Shown: positions 45,040 through 54,445 of the stretch, piece by piece
How the letters are laid out: every line of letters begins with the position of its first letter
Position numbering within the stretch: the first letter of the stretch is position 1
Origin: Marinobacter sp. SS5-14b
GTDB taxonomy: Bacteria; Pseudomonadota; Gammaproteobacteria; Pseudomonadales; Oleiphilaceae
Direction: 5' to 3'
DNA length: 64,000 bases
Assembly (NCBI RefSeq): GCF_030541005.1
Contig: NZ_JASSVM010000003.1
Span: 434,001 to 498,000, forward strand
The notes under the pieces: generated by a model
Told to the model about the DNA's origin: nothing
Databases searched by the model: none
What the model saw: the letters and a program-made list of their open reading frames with translations, nothing else
Position numbers and translations under genes: made by a program

Positions 45040-46389
45040 ATGCAGATAATTCAAAGCGTTCTGGCACTAGCACTGACCTTGGGTATCCTGGTGACTCTGC
45101 ACGAGTACGGGCACTTCTGGGTGGCGCGTCGTTTCGGCGTCAAGGTGCTGAGGTTTTCCGTCGGTTTCGGCAAGCCGTTGTACTCCTGGTATGACCGCCA
45201 CGGCACCGAGTTTGCCATAGCGGCGATTCCACTGGGTGGCTACGTCAAAATGCTGGATGAGCGGGAAGGCCCGGTTCCAGATGAATTGAAAGACCAGGCT
45301 TTTACCTCCAAACCACCGTACCAGCGAATTGCCATAGCCGCGGCAGGCCCGGTGGCTAATTTCATGTTTGCGATCCTTGCCTACTGGTTGATCAGTGTGG
45401 TGGGTGTGACAACGGTGGCGCCGATTGTCGGCGCCGTGGCGCCGGAAAGCGTGGCGGAGCGCGTTGGTTTGCAGGAGGGGATGGAAATCCACTCGGTTGA
45501 TGGTCATCGGGTCACGTCCTGGCGGGACATCAACATGCGGCTGCTGGAACGCGCTGGCGAGCAGGGGCAGGTTATTCTGGACGTTTCCCGCGATGACTCC
45601 CGTGGTGTTGTCTCCGGGGCGTTAAACGGTTGGACCCTGAGCAAGGACACGCCAAACCCGCTGGCAGAATTTGGCATAACCCCATGGCGGCCGGATGTGC
45701 CTGCCATTTTAGGGCAGGTAAACACGGATGGCCGGGCTATGGCCGCGGGCCTGCAGCCCGGTGACCGGGTGCTGGCGTTGGATGGTGAGCCGGTTGCGGA
45801 TTGGTTCGCACTGGTTGATCACATTCGTAACGCGCCCGAGCAAGCTCTGGTGCTCACCGTAGAGCGTGATGGACAGCCTCTGGATATTCCGGTTACTCCG
45901 GCATCCCGGACTCTGGATGATGGCCAGGTGATCGGGTTTGTTGGCGCCGGTGTTGAAGCCATTTCCTGGCCGGACGAGTTGCTGCGTGAGGTACGCTACG
46001 GGCCATTGGCTGCCATTCCCAATGCGGTACACGAAACCTGGGCCGATACCCGCCTGACGCTGGTGGCCATCAAGAAGATGGTGACCGGGCTGCTTTCGCC
46101 CACCAACCTGAGTGGCCCGATTACCATTGCAAGGGTCGCCGAGGCGAGTGTCAGTTCCGGGTTTGAAGACTTTGTTCGTTTTCTGGCCTACCTCAGTGTG
46201 AGCCTTGGCGTGCTTAATTTGCTGCCGGTGCCTGTTCTGGACGGTGGCCATATTGTTTATTACACCATCGAAGCCATTCGCCGAAAGCCTTTGTCAGAGA
46301 GGGTTCAGGAGTTCGGATTACGAATTGGTATGGCTTTGATCCTCACTTTAATGGTGTTTGCTCTTTACAACGACCTGATGCGGTTGTGA
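45040..46389 (+). CDS. rseP: Site-2 intramembrane protease RseP
   Basis: 449 residues. The zinc motif HEYGH is at 21-25 within the first membrane helix, two PDZ domains occupy about 115-290, and the third metal ligand lies in VPVLDGGHIVYY near 395. RseP cuts RseA after DegS and so frees sigma-E; it also clears remnant signal peptides. Its position just before bamA is the usual gammaproteobacterial order and couples envelope-stress signalling to outer-membrane assembly. Confidence 0.97.
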   Translation: MQIIQSVLALALTLGILVTLHEYGHFWVARRFGVKVLRFSVGFGKPLYSWYDRHGTEFAIAAIPLGGYVKMLDEREGPVPDELKDQAFTSKPPYQRIAIAAAGPVANFMFAILAYWLISVVGVTTVAPIVGAVAPESVAERVGLQEGMEIHSVDGHRVTSWRDINMRLLERAGEQGQVILDVSRDDSRGVVSGALNGWTLSKDTPNPLAEFGITPWRPDVPAILGQVNTDGRAMAAGLQPGDRVLALDGEPVADWFALVDHIRNAPEQALVLTVERDGQPLDIPVTPASRTLDDGQVIGFVGAGVEAISWPDELLREVRYGPLAAIPNAVHETWADTRLTLVAIKKMVTGLLSPTNLSGPITIARVAEASVSSGFEDFVRFLAYLSVSLGVLNLLPVPVLDGGHIVYYTIEAIRRKPLSERVQEFGLRIGMALILTLMVFALYNDLMRL

Positions 46390-46434
46390 GAATTGCGGGC
46401 TCCTTACCGCACATTAACCAGGCGATATAACTGA

Positions 46435-48753
46435 ATGAGACGTTCTCTTCTAGCTGTAGCTGTTGGCCTCGCAATGACCGCAACCGGTATGAAGCCAGCG
46501 CTGGCGGACGAATTCACCGTTGCGGATATCGAGGTAGAAGGCCTTCAGAGGGTATCCGCTGGTTCGGTGTTCTCCGCATTCCCGGTCAATATTGGTGAGC
46601 AAATTGATGAAACTCGCCTGGCCACGGCCATCAAAGACCTTTTTCGCACGGGTTTGTTTACCGACATCGAAGTCAGTCGTGATTCCGGTGTCCTGATACT
46701 CTCGGTCAAGGAGCGGCCTTCCATTTCATCCATTGAAATCGAAGGCAACAAGAACATCGAAACCGACATGCTGATGGATGCCCTGGCCAGCGCCGGCCTG
46801 GAAGAGGGGCAGGTGTTTCGCCGGGCGACTCTCGAACGTCTGGAGCTTGAAATCCTGCGCTCATACATTGCCCAGGGACGTTACAACGCGAGGGTCAAAG
46901 CCTCCGGTGAAGAGCAGCCTCGTAATCGCGTAGCTGTCCGTCTGGATATCAACGAAGGCAGCGTAGCGGCCATTCAGCACATCAATATCGTTGGCAACGA
47001 AGATTTCAGTGACGATGAGCTCACCGACCTGTTTGAACTGCGTAGCAGCAGTTGGTGGAACTCACTCACCAGCAAAGACAAATACGCCCGGGAAAGGCTC
47101 AGTGGTGACCTGGAGACCCTTCGTTCGTTCTATCTGGATCGCGGCTACCTCGACTTCAGTGTGGAATCCAGTCAAGTTTCGATCTCCCCGGACAAGCAGC
47201 AGGTGTTTATTGCCATCGCTCTGAACGAAGGGCCGCAATATACGATTTCCGATATCCAGTTGCGTGGCAACTTGATTGTCGAAGAAGAGGAACTGCGGAA
47301 GTTCATTCCGGTAAAAGGGGGCGATGTGTTTTCCCGCGCCCAGATGACCGCCATTTCCGAGGCGCTGTCGTTCCGCCTTGGTCGCGAAGGCTATGCCTTT
47401 GCCAGTGTGAATGCGGTTCCGGAACCCGGTGAAAACAATACCGCTGCGGTGACCTTCTATGTAGAACCGGGTAAACGGGCCTATGTGCGCCGGGTTAATT
47501 TCAGCGGCAACGTGTCCACCAAAGATGAAGTGCTGCGTCAGGAAATGACCCAGATGGAAGGTGGCGTTGCGTCTTCAGACCGGATTGAATTTTCCAAGAC
47601 CCGCCTTGAGCGCATGGGCTTCTTCCAGACCGTTGATGTGGAAACGGTGCCCGTGCCGGGAACAGATGATCTGGTGGATGTGAACTACAGCGTTCAGGAG
47701 CAGCCCACCGGCAGCTTGTCTGCGTCAGTTGGTTTCTCCCAGAATTCCGGTGTGATTCTTGGCGCCTCGGTGTCGGAAAACAACTTCTTTGGCAGCGGTA
47801 AGCGTGTGTCGTTTGGTGTGAACTTCAGCGATTCCGTAAAAAGTGCCAACGTATCCTATATGGACCCTTACTTCACCGTTGACGGTGTCAGTCGCGGGTT
47901 CAGCCTGTTCGCCCGTGAAACCGACTACGAAGAAGAAGACATCTCGTCCTACCTGCTGGATGAGTACGGCGCCCGGATGACGTTTGGTTACCCGACCGAT
48001 TCGATCACGCGATTGAACTTTGGCGTGGGCGTTACCCGGTCTGATATCAAGAAAGGTATCTTCTCGGCCCAGGAAGTTGAGACGTTCATTGACGAAGAAG
48101 GCGATTCCTTTACCAACTACTTCCTGTTTGGCAGCTGGCGGCGGAGTACACTGAACCGTGGCGTGCTTCCGACCGATGGCTACAGCCACTCGCTGTCGCT
48201 GGACGTGGCGGTGCCTGCCAGCGACCTGACGTTCTACAAGGCCAGCCATAGAACCGATTTTTACTATCCGTTGGTGGACACCCACAACTGGGTCGTCCGC
48301 GCCCGAACGGAAGTCGGTTATGGTGATGGTTATGGCGACCGTACCCAGATGCCGTTCTTTGAACACTTCTACTCGGGTGGTTACGGCTCAGTACGGGGCT
48401 ACCGCGCAAACTCTCTGGGTAACAGGGCAACAAACCGGGTGGGTGACAGCTCAGACCCTGATCCATTTGGTGGTAACTTTCTGGCTGAAACCGGCCTGGA
48501 GTTAATTTTCCCGACGCCGTTTGCCGGTGATTCACGGAGCATGCGCACGTCATTCTTCCTGGATGCAGGCCAGGTGTTCGATACCGAGCGAGGCTTCGAT
48601 CCCGAGCTCTCGGAAGTTCGTGCCTCAGCCGGTGTCAGCTTCCAGTGGATCACCGCCGTTGGCCCCCTTGCATTCAGTCTGGCCAAGCCGCTTAATGACA
48701 AACCAGGTGACGATACTCAGGTGTTCCAGTTCTCTCTGGGGCAAACCTTTTGA
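46435..48753 (+). CDS. bamA: Outer-membrane protein assembly factor BamA
   Basis: 772 residues with a signal peptide (about 1-24, ending PALA). Five POTRA domains span about 25-425 (FTVADIEVEGLQRVSAGSVF, then IEIEGNKNI, INIVGNEDFS, DIQLRGNLIV, VNFSGNVSTKDEVL). The 16-strand barrel with the VRGYRANSLG loop follows, and the chain ends FSLGQTF with the terminal Phe expected of outer-membrane proteins. It is the core of the BAM complex, which inserts beta-barrel proteins. Confidence 0.98.
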   Translation: MRRSLLAVAVGLAMTATGMKPALADEFTVADIEVEGLQRVSAGSVFSAFPVNIGEQIDETRLATAIKDLFRTGLFTDIEVSRDSGVLILSVKERPSISSIEIEGNKNIETDMLMDALASAGLEEGQVFRRATLERLELEILRSYIAQGRYNARVKASGEEQPRNRVAVRLDINEGSVAAIQHINIVGNEDFSDDELTDLFELRSSSWWNSLTSKDKYARERLSGDLETLRSFYLDRGYLDFSVESSQVSISPDKQQVFIAIALNEGPQYTISDIQLRGNLIVEEEELRKFIPVKGGDVFSRAQMTAISEALSFRLGREGYAFASVNAVPEPGENNTAAVTFYVEPGKRAYVRRVNFSGNVSTKDEVLRQEMTQMEGGVASSDRIEFSKTRLERMGFFQTVDVETVPVPGTDDLVDVNYSVQEQPTGSLSASVGFSQNSGVILGASVSENNFFGSGKRVSFGVNFSDSVKSANVSYMDPYFTVDGVSRGFSLFARETDYEEEDISSYLLDEYGARMTFGYPTDSITRLNFGVGVTRSDIKKGIFSAQEVETFIDEEGDSFTNYFLFGSWRRSTLNRGVLPTDGYSHSLSLDVAVPASDLTFYKASHRTDFYYPLVDTHNWVVRARTEVGYGDGYGDRTQMPFFEHFYSGGYGSVRGYRANSLGNRATNRVGDSSDPDPFGGNFLAETGLELIFPTPFAGDSRSMRTSFFLDAGQVFDTERGFDPELSEVRASAGVSFQWITAVGPLAFSLAKPLNDKPGDDTQVFQFSLGQTF

Positions 48754-48797
48754 TGCGTAATACAAAAAAACAAAGGATGAAACAAAGGAGATTTCCG

Positions 48798-49295
48798 ATG
48801 ACCCGTATTTCAGCTGTGATTGGCGCCCTGTTGCTGGCCTTTTCATTTCAGGCCATGGCAGAGACCCGTATTGGTGTTGTAGATCTGCGCCAGGCGCTTT
48901 TCTCATCAAACGACGCTCAGGCCTTCAGTGATCAGTTGCAGAAGGATTTTGCCGGCGATGAGGCCAAGGTGCGTGATGCGCAGGAAGCTGCCCGTAAACT
49001 GAAGGACCGCCTCGAGAAAGACGGTTCCATGATGAACGAAAACGAGCGGAACAAACTGGCGACCGAATTCCAGGAAAAGGTACAGGAATTCAATTTTCTG
49101 AAGCAGCGCCTGGACGCCACGGTTTCCCAGCGCAAGCAGCAGTTTCTTGAGAACGCCCGTCCGGAAGTGGATGTTGCGGTAAAAGAGTTGCTCGACGAGC
49201 ACAACCTGGACCTCATACTTCCCAGTGAAGCTGTGGTTTACGTGAAGCCGGAAATGAACCTGACGTCTCAGCTGCTCGACAAACTGAACAAATAA
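48798..49295 (+). CDS. skp: Periplasmic chaperone Skp/OmpH
   Basis: 165 residues from the ATG at 48798, with AAGGAG 7 bases upstream. The frame is open back to 48750, inside bamA, but that start would precede the signal peptide. The signal peptide ends FQAMA before ETRIGVVDLRQAL, the conserved Skp start. Helical arms with many Lys/Glu/Gln follow. Skp holds unfolded outer-membrane proteins on the way to BamA, which lies directly upstream. Confidence 0.95.
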   Translation: MTRISAVIGALLLAFSFQAMAETRIGVVDLRQALFSSNDAQAFSDQLQKDFAGDEAKVRDAQEAARKLKDRLEKDGSMMNENERNKLATEFQEKVQEFNFLKQRLDATVSQRKQQFLENARPEVDVAVKELLDEHNLDLILPSEAVVYVKPEMNLTSQLLDKLNK

Positions 49296-49334
49296 CAAGC
49301 AAGGCCTCCCCGGCCCAGGTGTTTGGAGAATACA

Positions 49335-50360
49335 ATGGCACAGAAGTCCTACCGTCTGCAGGAGATTGCCGATGCGTTGGGGGCCAGCCTCCGGGGAGAT
49401 CCGGATGTCCGGGTGACCGGCCTGGCCACATTGCAGGCTGCCGGCCCCGGCCACATCAGCTTTCTGGCGAATCCCTCCTACGGCAAGTACCTGAAAGACA
49501 CGAAAGCTGCGGCGGTGATTGTCTCTGAGGCGGCGGCAGAGCAAGCTCAGACCAACGTCCTGTTACTGGACAACCCCTACCTGGGGTACGCTCGCCTCAG
49601 CCACTGGTTTGACCCGACGCCTATGGCGCCTGAAGGCGTCCACCCCACGGCTGTTATTGACCCCAGTGCGACTGTTTCACCGTCTGCCAGCATCGGCCCC
49701 CACGTGGTTGTTGAGGCGGAGGCCTGTATTGGTGAGCAGGTCGTAATAGGTGCCGGTTCCTGTATTGGTGCCCGGTCCCGTATCGGGGATCATTCCGTAC
49801 TCCGCCCCCGGGTAACCCTGGCCCACGATGTGGTGATTGGGCAGCGCTGCCATATTCTCAGTGGTGCGGTTATCGGTTCTGATGGTTTTGGCTTCGCTAA
49901 CGAAAAAGGCGTGTGGCATCGCATTGCGCAACTGGGTGGTGTAACCCTGGGCGATGATGTGGAAGTTGGCGCCAACACCACCATCGATCGGGGAGCGCTG
50001 GACAGCACTGTTATTGGCAATGGCGTGAAACTGGATAATCTGATCCAGGTTGGCCACAACGTCCAGATAGGTGACCACAGCGCCATGGCCGCTATGGTCG
50101 GCATTGCCGGAAGTACCCGGATTGGCAAACACTGTGTGTTCGGTGGTGCTTCGGTGGTAGCGGGTCACCTTGATATCGCAGATCAGGTGCACCTGACCGG
50201 CATGACCATGGTCACCAACAACATCAGTGAGAGCGGGGTGTATTCCTCGGGTGTTATTGCGGATACCAACCGGCAATGGCGAAAGAATGCCGTCCGCTTC
50301 CGGCAGCTGGATGCTCTGGCGCGGCGGATCATAGATCTGGAAAAGAAATCAGAGGGCTGA
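49335..50360 (+). CDS. lpxD: UDP-3-O-(3-hydroxyacyl)glucosamine N-acyltransferase
   Basis: 341 residues from the ATG at 49335, with GGAG at 49324-49327. An N-terminal uridine-binding domain ([31 protein letters not shown]) is followed by a hexapeptide-repeat beta-helix with the catalytic His in [20 protein letters not shown]. It is the third step of lipid A synthesis, adding the N-linked hydroxyacyl chain from acyl-ACP. Confidence 0.97.
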   Translation: MAQKSYRLQEIADALGASLRGDPDVRVTGLATLQAAGPGHISFLANPSYGKYLKDTKAAAVIVSEAAAEQAQTNVLLLDNPYLGYARLSHWFDPTPMAPEGVHPTAVIDPSATVSPSASIGPHVVVEAEACIGEQVVIGAGSCIGARSRIGDHSVLRPRVTLAHDVVIGQRCHILSGAVIGSDGFGFANEKGVWHRIAQLGGVTLGDDVEVGANTTIDRGALDSTVIGNGVKLDNLIQVGHNVQIGDHSAMAAMVGIAGSTRIGKHCVFGGASVVAGHLDIADQVHLTGMTMVTNNISESGVYSSGVIADTNRQWRKNAVRFRQLDALARRIIDLEKKSEG

Positions 50361-50371
50361 GGCCGATTAAC

Positions 50372-50809
50372 ATGATGAAAATCGATGAGATTCTTGAGTA
50401 CTTGCCGCACCGCTACCCGTTTCTGCTGGTAGACCGGGTAACCGAGGTTGAGAAGGGTGTGTCGATCAAGGGCTACAAGAACGTATCGTTCAATGAGCCG
50501 TTTTTCGCCGGGCACTTTCCTGATAATCCGATCATGCCCGGTGTGCTGATCATCGAAGCTATGGCCCAGTTGTCTGGAATTCTCGGTTTTGTGACCGTTG
50601 GACGGAAACCTTCTGACGGCGTGGTACAATATCTCGCTGGTTCCAGTAAGGCGCGATTCAAGCGCCCTGTGCTGCCCGGAGACCGCCTGGACATGGAGTC
50701 AGAGTTTGTTTCTGGCAAGCGTGGAATCTGGAAGTTCAATTGCCGCGCATTGGTTGACGGTGAAGTCGTATGCGTGGCTGAAATCCTTACCGCTGAGAGA
50801 GAAGTTTGA
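50372..50809 (+). CDS. fabZ: 3-hydroxyacyl-ACP dehydratase FabZ
   Basis: 145 residues from the ATG at 50372 (50375 is also possible); a longer open frame from 50276 overlaps lpxD and is rejected. The hot-dog fold active site is visible as [13 protein letters not shown] and [22 protein letters not shown], containing the catalytic His and Glu. It dehydrates 3-hydroxyacyl-ACP and competes with LpxA and LpxD for substrate, which explains the clustering. The stop shares one base with the lpxA start. Confidence 0.97.
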   Translation: MMKIDEILEYLPHRYPFLLVDRVTEVEKGVSIKGYKNVSFNEPFFAGHFPDNPIMPGVLIIEAMAQLSGILGFVTVGRKPSDGVVQYLAGSSKARFKRPVLPGDRLDMESEFVSGKRGIWKFNCRALVDGEVVCVAEILTAEREV

Positions 50810-51600
50810 TGGCGACAAATGACTGGTCGGGTGTCCATCCTCAAGCGATTGTGGACCCGTCAGCCAAACTGGCGGATAACGTTACCGTTGGTCCCTGGAG
50901 CTACATCGGGCCGGGGGTTGAAATTGGTGAGGGCACAGAAGTGCTCTCCCATGTGGTCGTCAAAGGCCCCACGGTTATTGGCAAGAATAACCGCATTTTT
51001 CAGTTTTCCAGTATCGGGGAAGAGTGCCAGGACAAGAAGTACGCCGGAGAACCGACCACGCTGGTGATCGGCGACGACAACATTATCCGTGAAAACTGCA
51101 CCATTCACCGGGGCACTACTCAGGATCGCGGTGAAACCCGAATTGGCAGCAACAACCTTCTGATGGCCTACGTGCATGTGGCTCACGACTGTGTGGTAGG
51201 TGACAACACCATTCTTGCCAACTGCGCGACTCTGGCTGGCCATGTCACCGTCGGTGATTTTGCGATTCTGGGCGGCGGCACCATGGTGCATCAGTTCTGT
51301 CACATCGGCCCCCACAGTATGGCGGCTGGTGGCAGCATCGTGCTTAAGGATATCCCGGCCTATGTTATGGCGAGTGGTCAGTCCGCTCAGCCCCATGGCA
51401 TGAATGTCGAGGGGTTGAAGCGCCGCGGGTTCAGCAAAGATGAGCTGCTTGCCCTGCGCCGTGCCTACAAGGTCATCTACCGTCAGGGCCTGACCACCGA
51501 GCAGGCTCTGGAAGAGCTTGAAAAAGATTTTTCTGACATCACCGTCGTAAAACCGCTGATCGCCTCGCTCCGGGGATCGGATCGCGGCATCATCCGCTGA
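50809..51600 (+). CDS. lpxA: UDP-N-acetylglucosamine O-acyltransferase
   Basis: 263 residues from the ATG at 50809 (TGATG overlap with fabZ). The beta-helix of hexapeptide repeats contains the catalytic His region MAYVHVAHDCVVGDN, and the C-terminal helical part is present (GMNVEGLKRRGFSKDELLAL). First step of lipid A synthesis. Confidence 0.97.
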   Translation: MATNDWSGVHPQAIVDPSAKLADNVTVGPWSYIGPGVEIGEGTEVLSHVVVKGPTVIGKNNRIFQFSSIGEECQDKKYAGEPTTLVIGDDNIIRENCTIHRGTTQDRGETRIGSNNLLMAYVHVAHDCVVGDNTILANCATLAGHVTVGDFAILGGGTMVHQFCHIGPHSMAAGGSIVLKDIPAYVMASGQSAQPHGMNVEGLKRRGFSKDELLALRRAYKVIYRQGLTTEQALEELEKDFSDITVVKPLIASLRGSDRGIIR

Positions 51601-51618
51601 GCTGGCAGGAGACTGCCA

Positions 51619-52797
51619 GTGTCTAACGCTCAGGCTGATCCGGTCAGCTCCCGCAAGGTTACCATTGCGATCATTGCCGGGGAGGCATCGGGAGACATCC
51701 TGGGTGCCGGGCTTATCCGTTCTCTCCGTGCCCGCTACCCCAAGGCTCGTTTTGTGGGTATTGGCGGCGACGAAATGATCGCTGAAGGTTTTCACTCCCT
51801 GGTTCCCATGGATCGGCTGTCTGTTATGGGGCTGGTCGAAGTGCTGGGGCGTATCCGTGAATTGTTCAACATTCGCGCCCGCCTACTGGACTATTTCTTT
51901 GCCACTCCTCCTGATGTGGTGATTGGCATCGATTCACCGGATTTCACCCTCGCCATAGAGCGCCGATGCCGGGAGGCGGGTATTCCCTCAGTGCACTATG
52001 TGAGCCCGTCGGTATGGGCATGGCGCCAGAAGCGGATTTTCAAGATCGCCAAGTCGGTTGACCTGATGCTCACACTGTTTCCCTTTGAGGCCAGGTTTTA
52101 CGAGGAGCACGATGTACCGGTTGCCTTTGTGGGGCACCCCCTGGCGGATCGGATACCTATGGACCCAGACACCCTGGCCGCCCGTGAAAGCCTTGGCCTG
52201 GACCCGGGCAAGCCGGTGCTTGCTGTTTTGCCGGGTAGCCGGAGCGGGGAAGTCGAGCGCCTGGGTACCCTGTTTCTTGAAGCCTCGCGTTGGCTCCAGG
52301 CGCGCAGGCCTGATCTTCAGTTGGTGATTCCCTGCGTCAATCGGGATCGGGAACGGCAGGTTCAGGCGCTGGTTGAGTCCCTGGAGGTTACGCTGCCGGT
52401 GACACTGGTACGGGGTCGCTCGCGGGAGGTAATGGCAGCAAGCGATGTGGTTTTGCTGGCGTCCGGGACGGCCACGCTGGAAGCCATGCTTTTGAAAAAG
52501 CCCATGGTTGTGGGCTACCGTTTAAGCAATTTCAGTTTCAAGTTGCTCTCGCATCTGGTCAAGGTGCCCTGGGTTGCCTTGCCAAATTTGTTGGCGCAGA
52601 AGGCGCTGGTGCCGGAGTTGTTGCAGGACGATGCGACGCCGGACACGCTCGGCGCCGCAGTGCTGGAACGCCTGGAAGACAATGTAGAGCGAGCCAGGTT
52701 GAAGGAGGCGTTCTCCGAACTTCACGAGACCCTGAAGCAGAATGCAGATGAGCGCGCTGCAGCCGCGGTCTCTGAATTGATTGAGAGAAAGCGCTGA
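51619..52797 (+). CDS. lpxB: Lipid-A-disaccharide synthase
   Basis: 392 residues from a GTG start at 51619 with CAGGAGA upstream. GT19 features: [59 protein letters not shown] and [11 protein letters not shown]. It joins UDP-2,3-diacylglucosamine and lipid X. The stop overlaps the rnhB start by one base. Confidence 0.97.
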   Translation: MSNAQADPVSSRKVTIAIIAGEASGDILGAGLIRSLRARYPKARFVGIGGDEMIAEGFHSLVPMDRLSVMGLVEVLGRIRELFNIRARLLDYFFATPPDVVIGIDSPDFTLAIERRCREAGIPSVHYVSPSVWAWRQKRIFKIAKSVDLMLTLFPFEARFYEEHDVPVAFVGHPLADRIPMDPDTLAARESLGLDPGKPVLAVLPGSRSGEVERLGTLFLEASRWLQARRPDLQLVIPCVNRDRERQVQALVESLEVTLPVTLVRGRSREVMAASDVVLLASGTATLEAMLLKKPMVVGYRLSNFSFKLLSHLVKVPWVALPNLLAQKALVPELLQDDATPDTLGAAVLERLEDNVERARLKEAFSELHETLKQNADERAAAAVSELIERKR

Positions 52798-53480
52798 TGG
52801 CAGAAAAACATCTGCCACCGTTTGAGTGCTCCTACCCGGGCTGGTTGCTGGCCGGTGTGGACGAGGTGGGTCGCGGCCCCTTGATCGGTGCTGTGGTCAC
52901 TGCTGCCGTCATTCTGCACCCCGAGCGGCCGATTGAAGGCCTGGCTGATTCCAAGAAACTGACTGAAAAGAAACGCCTGAAGCTCTACGACGAAATCGTT
53001 GAAAAGGCAGCGGCGTGGAACCTCGGGCGCTGCGAAGCCGCTGAAATAGACCGCCTGAACATCTATCAGGCGACGATGCTGGCCATGAAACGGGCAGTGG
53101 ATGGTCTGTCGATAGCCCCGGAATACGTGCTGGTGGATGGCAACCGGTGCCCCGAATGGTCCTGGCCTTCAGAGCCTGTGGTGAAAGGAGACAGTCGGGT
53201 AGCGGCCATCAGTGCTGCGTCGATTATTGCCAAAGTGACCCGGGACAGGGAAATGGCGGTGCTGGAACAAAAGTACCCGGGTTTTGGTCTGGCCAAGCAT
53301 AAGGGTTATCCCACGCCGGTTCACCAGGAAGCCTTGATGCGCCTTGGCGCAACCCCGGAACACCGTCGCTCATTTCGGCCCGTGCAGGAGGCGATCGACA
53401 CCGTGGGGCTTTACCGTGGCGAGAGCGGTGCGGACAACTCCATGATCTACCCCTCCGATTTATTCGAAACCATGGGTTGA
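52797..53480 (+). CDS. rnhB: Ribonuclease HII
   Basis: 227 residues. The catalytic acidic residues are in [15 protein letters not shown] (Asp-Glu), [11 protein letters not shown] (Asp) and the downstream region, with [12 protein letters not shown] conserved. It removes ribonucleotides from DNA. In many gammaproteobacteria dnaE follows; here the run ends with an initiator tRNA and an integrative element. Confidence 0.97.
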   Translation: MAEKHLPPFECSYPGWLLAGVDEVGRGPLIGAVVTAAVILHPERPIEGLADSKKLTEKKRLKLYDEIVEKAAAWNLGRCEAAEIDRLNIYQATMLAMKRAVDGLSIAPEYVLVDGNRCPEWSWPSEPVVKGDSRVAAISAASIIAKVTRDREMAVLEQKYPGFGLAKHKGYPTPVHQEALMRLGATPEHRRSFRPVQEAIDTVGLYRGESGADNSMIYPSDLFETMG

Positions 53481-53554
53481 CGTATTAAAAAACTGTCTGT
53501 AATATTCGCGCCACGTTGATCGGGGTTAGCCCCGAAAGCCAACAAAAAGTTTGA

Positions 53555-53631
<77 letters not shown>

Positions 53632-53639
53632 TAAAAAAG

Positions 53640-53675
53640 AAAGGCAGATCAGTTAGTTACTGGTCTGCCTTTTTT
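53640..53675 (+). terminator. Terminator after tRNA-fMet
   Basis: AAAGGCAGA at 53640-53648 pairs with TCTGCCTTT at 53664-53672, continued inside by CAGT/ACTG, with a T-run after the stem. It is a strong rho-independent terminator. Confidence 0.92.
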
Positions 53676-53698
53676 GTTTTCCGATCCTGAAATTTTCT

Positions 53699-53728
53699 CC
53701 GTGCCCTCACCGTGCCCTATGCGTGCCA
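53699..53728. repeat. Three 11-bp-phased direct repeats, candidate integrase arm sites
   Basis: CCGTGCCCT at 53699-53707, CCGTGCCCT at 53710-53718 and GCGTGCCAA-type at 53721-53728 begin exactly 11 bases apart. They lie about 70 bases past the tRNA end and point toward the integrase gene. Phased short repeats beside an attachment site are what arm-type binding sites of a tyrosine recombinase look like. Confidence 0.55.
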
Positions 53729-53825
53729 ATTTCCGATCTGGACATTTTGGCCCCTCTTCGTTGTTGACCGTAAGTCTTCTGGGGCACAGGACATTAGCTC
53801 CTGCCCTCATGCCATAAAAAGAGAG

Positions 53826-54083
53826 TCACTTTTCGCCTTCGGATCCCTCCGACTCATCCGCCGCTTCCTTGATGTGCGTGATCAATTGCTGAACTGAACA
53901 GTCGAAATAAGTGCATAGCTTATCAATGTTGTCCGTCACTGTGCTGTGGCCGGGATGGTTGATGATTTTCGATAGTGTCATCCTGTTGATGCCGGTGTCC
54001 TTAGCAATTTCACCAATAGTGATTCGCCGTTTCTCGGCAAATTCTTTATCTGCTATCAATTCCTTCAAATGGAAACGGATCAT
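53826..54083 (-). CDS. XRE-type helix-turn-helix repressor of the integrative element
   Basis: 85 residues from the ATG at 54081-54083. The frame is open to 54128, but that would run over the left operator and lacks a ribosome binding site; GAGAG precedes the chosen start. The protein has a Cro/C1-type helix-turn-helix (RRITIGEIAKDTGINRMTLSKIINHPG, then DNIDKLCTYFDCSVQQLI). It is divergent from the excisionase-like gene, and two TGATA palindromes lie between them, so it probably controls both directions like a phage repressor. Confidence 0.8.
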   Translation of the reverse strand: MIRFHLKELIADKEFAEKRRITIGEIAKDTGINRMTLSKIINHPGHSTVTDNIDKLCTYFDCSVQQLITHIKEAADESEGSEGEK

Positions 54084-54095
54084 CTCTCTGCTCTT

Positions 54096-54186
54096 TTGAT
54101 AAAAAAAAGTATCAAACGCCACTTGCAATTATCGCGATAGGGCGTATATTAATGATCAGGTGATAAAAAAAGTTATCAACTGATCA
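54096..54186. promoter_or_regulatory. Paired operators between repressor and excisionase-like gene
   Basis: Left site: TTGATA (54096-54101), an A-rich spacer, TATCAA (54110-54115). Right site: TGATAA (54161-54166), spacer, TTATCA (54173-54178), enclosed by TGATCA at 54153-54158 and at 54181-54186, giving a four-part palindrome. The left site is next to the repressor start and the right site is next to the xis-like start. Confidence 0.75.
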
Positions 54187-54211
54187 TTGATTGTTAAAAG
54201 GAGATGTTCTC

Positions 54212-54445
54212 ATGAACAACACATACCTGACAACTGAAGAGCTATCAGAGCGTATCAAGTACGACCCCCGGACCATACGTCAGTGTCTGAAAGACAGCGT
54301 CCTGTTAGAGGGTAAACATTATATCCGCCCATTTGGCGGCCGAAAAATCCTCTACATCTGGGAGATCATCGAGGAAGACATGCTCAGCATGGCTCACAAC
54401 AATCTGGCCATCCCGATGGCAAGCGGAGGTGTTTGTCATGGCTAA
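54212..54445 (+). CDS. Excisionase-like winged helix protein
   Basis: 77 residues from the ATG at 54212 with AAAAGGAGAT upstream. MNNTYLTTEELSERIKYDPRTIRQ is a MerR/excisionase-type helix-turn-helix, followed by HYIRPFGGRKILYIWEII. It overlaps the integrase gene by eight bases. Small proteins of this type beside a tyrosine recombinase steer excision (recombination directionality factor) or regulate the integrase. Confidence 0.8.
   Translation: MNNTYLTTEELSERIKYDPRTIRQCLKDSVLLEGKHYIRPFGGRKILYIWEIIEEDMLSMAHNNLAIPMASGGVCHG

Noticed and set aside
54333..54437. Upstream extension of the integrase
   Set aside because: It lies in another frame of the excisionase-like gene; GGAGGT precedes the ATG at 54438.
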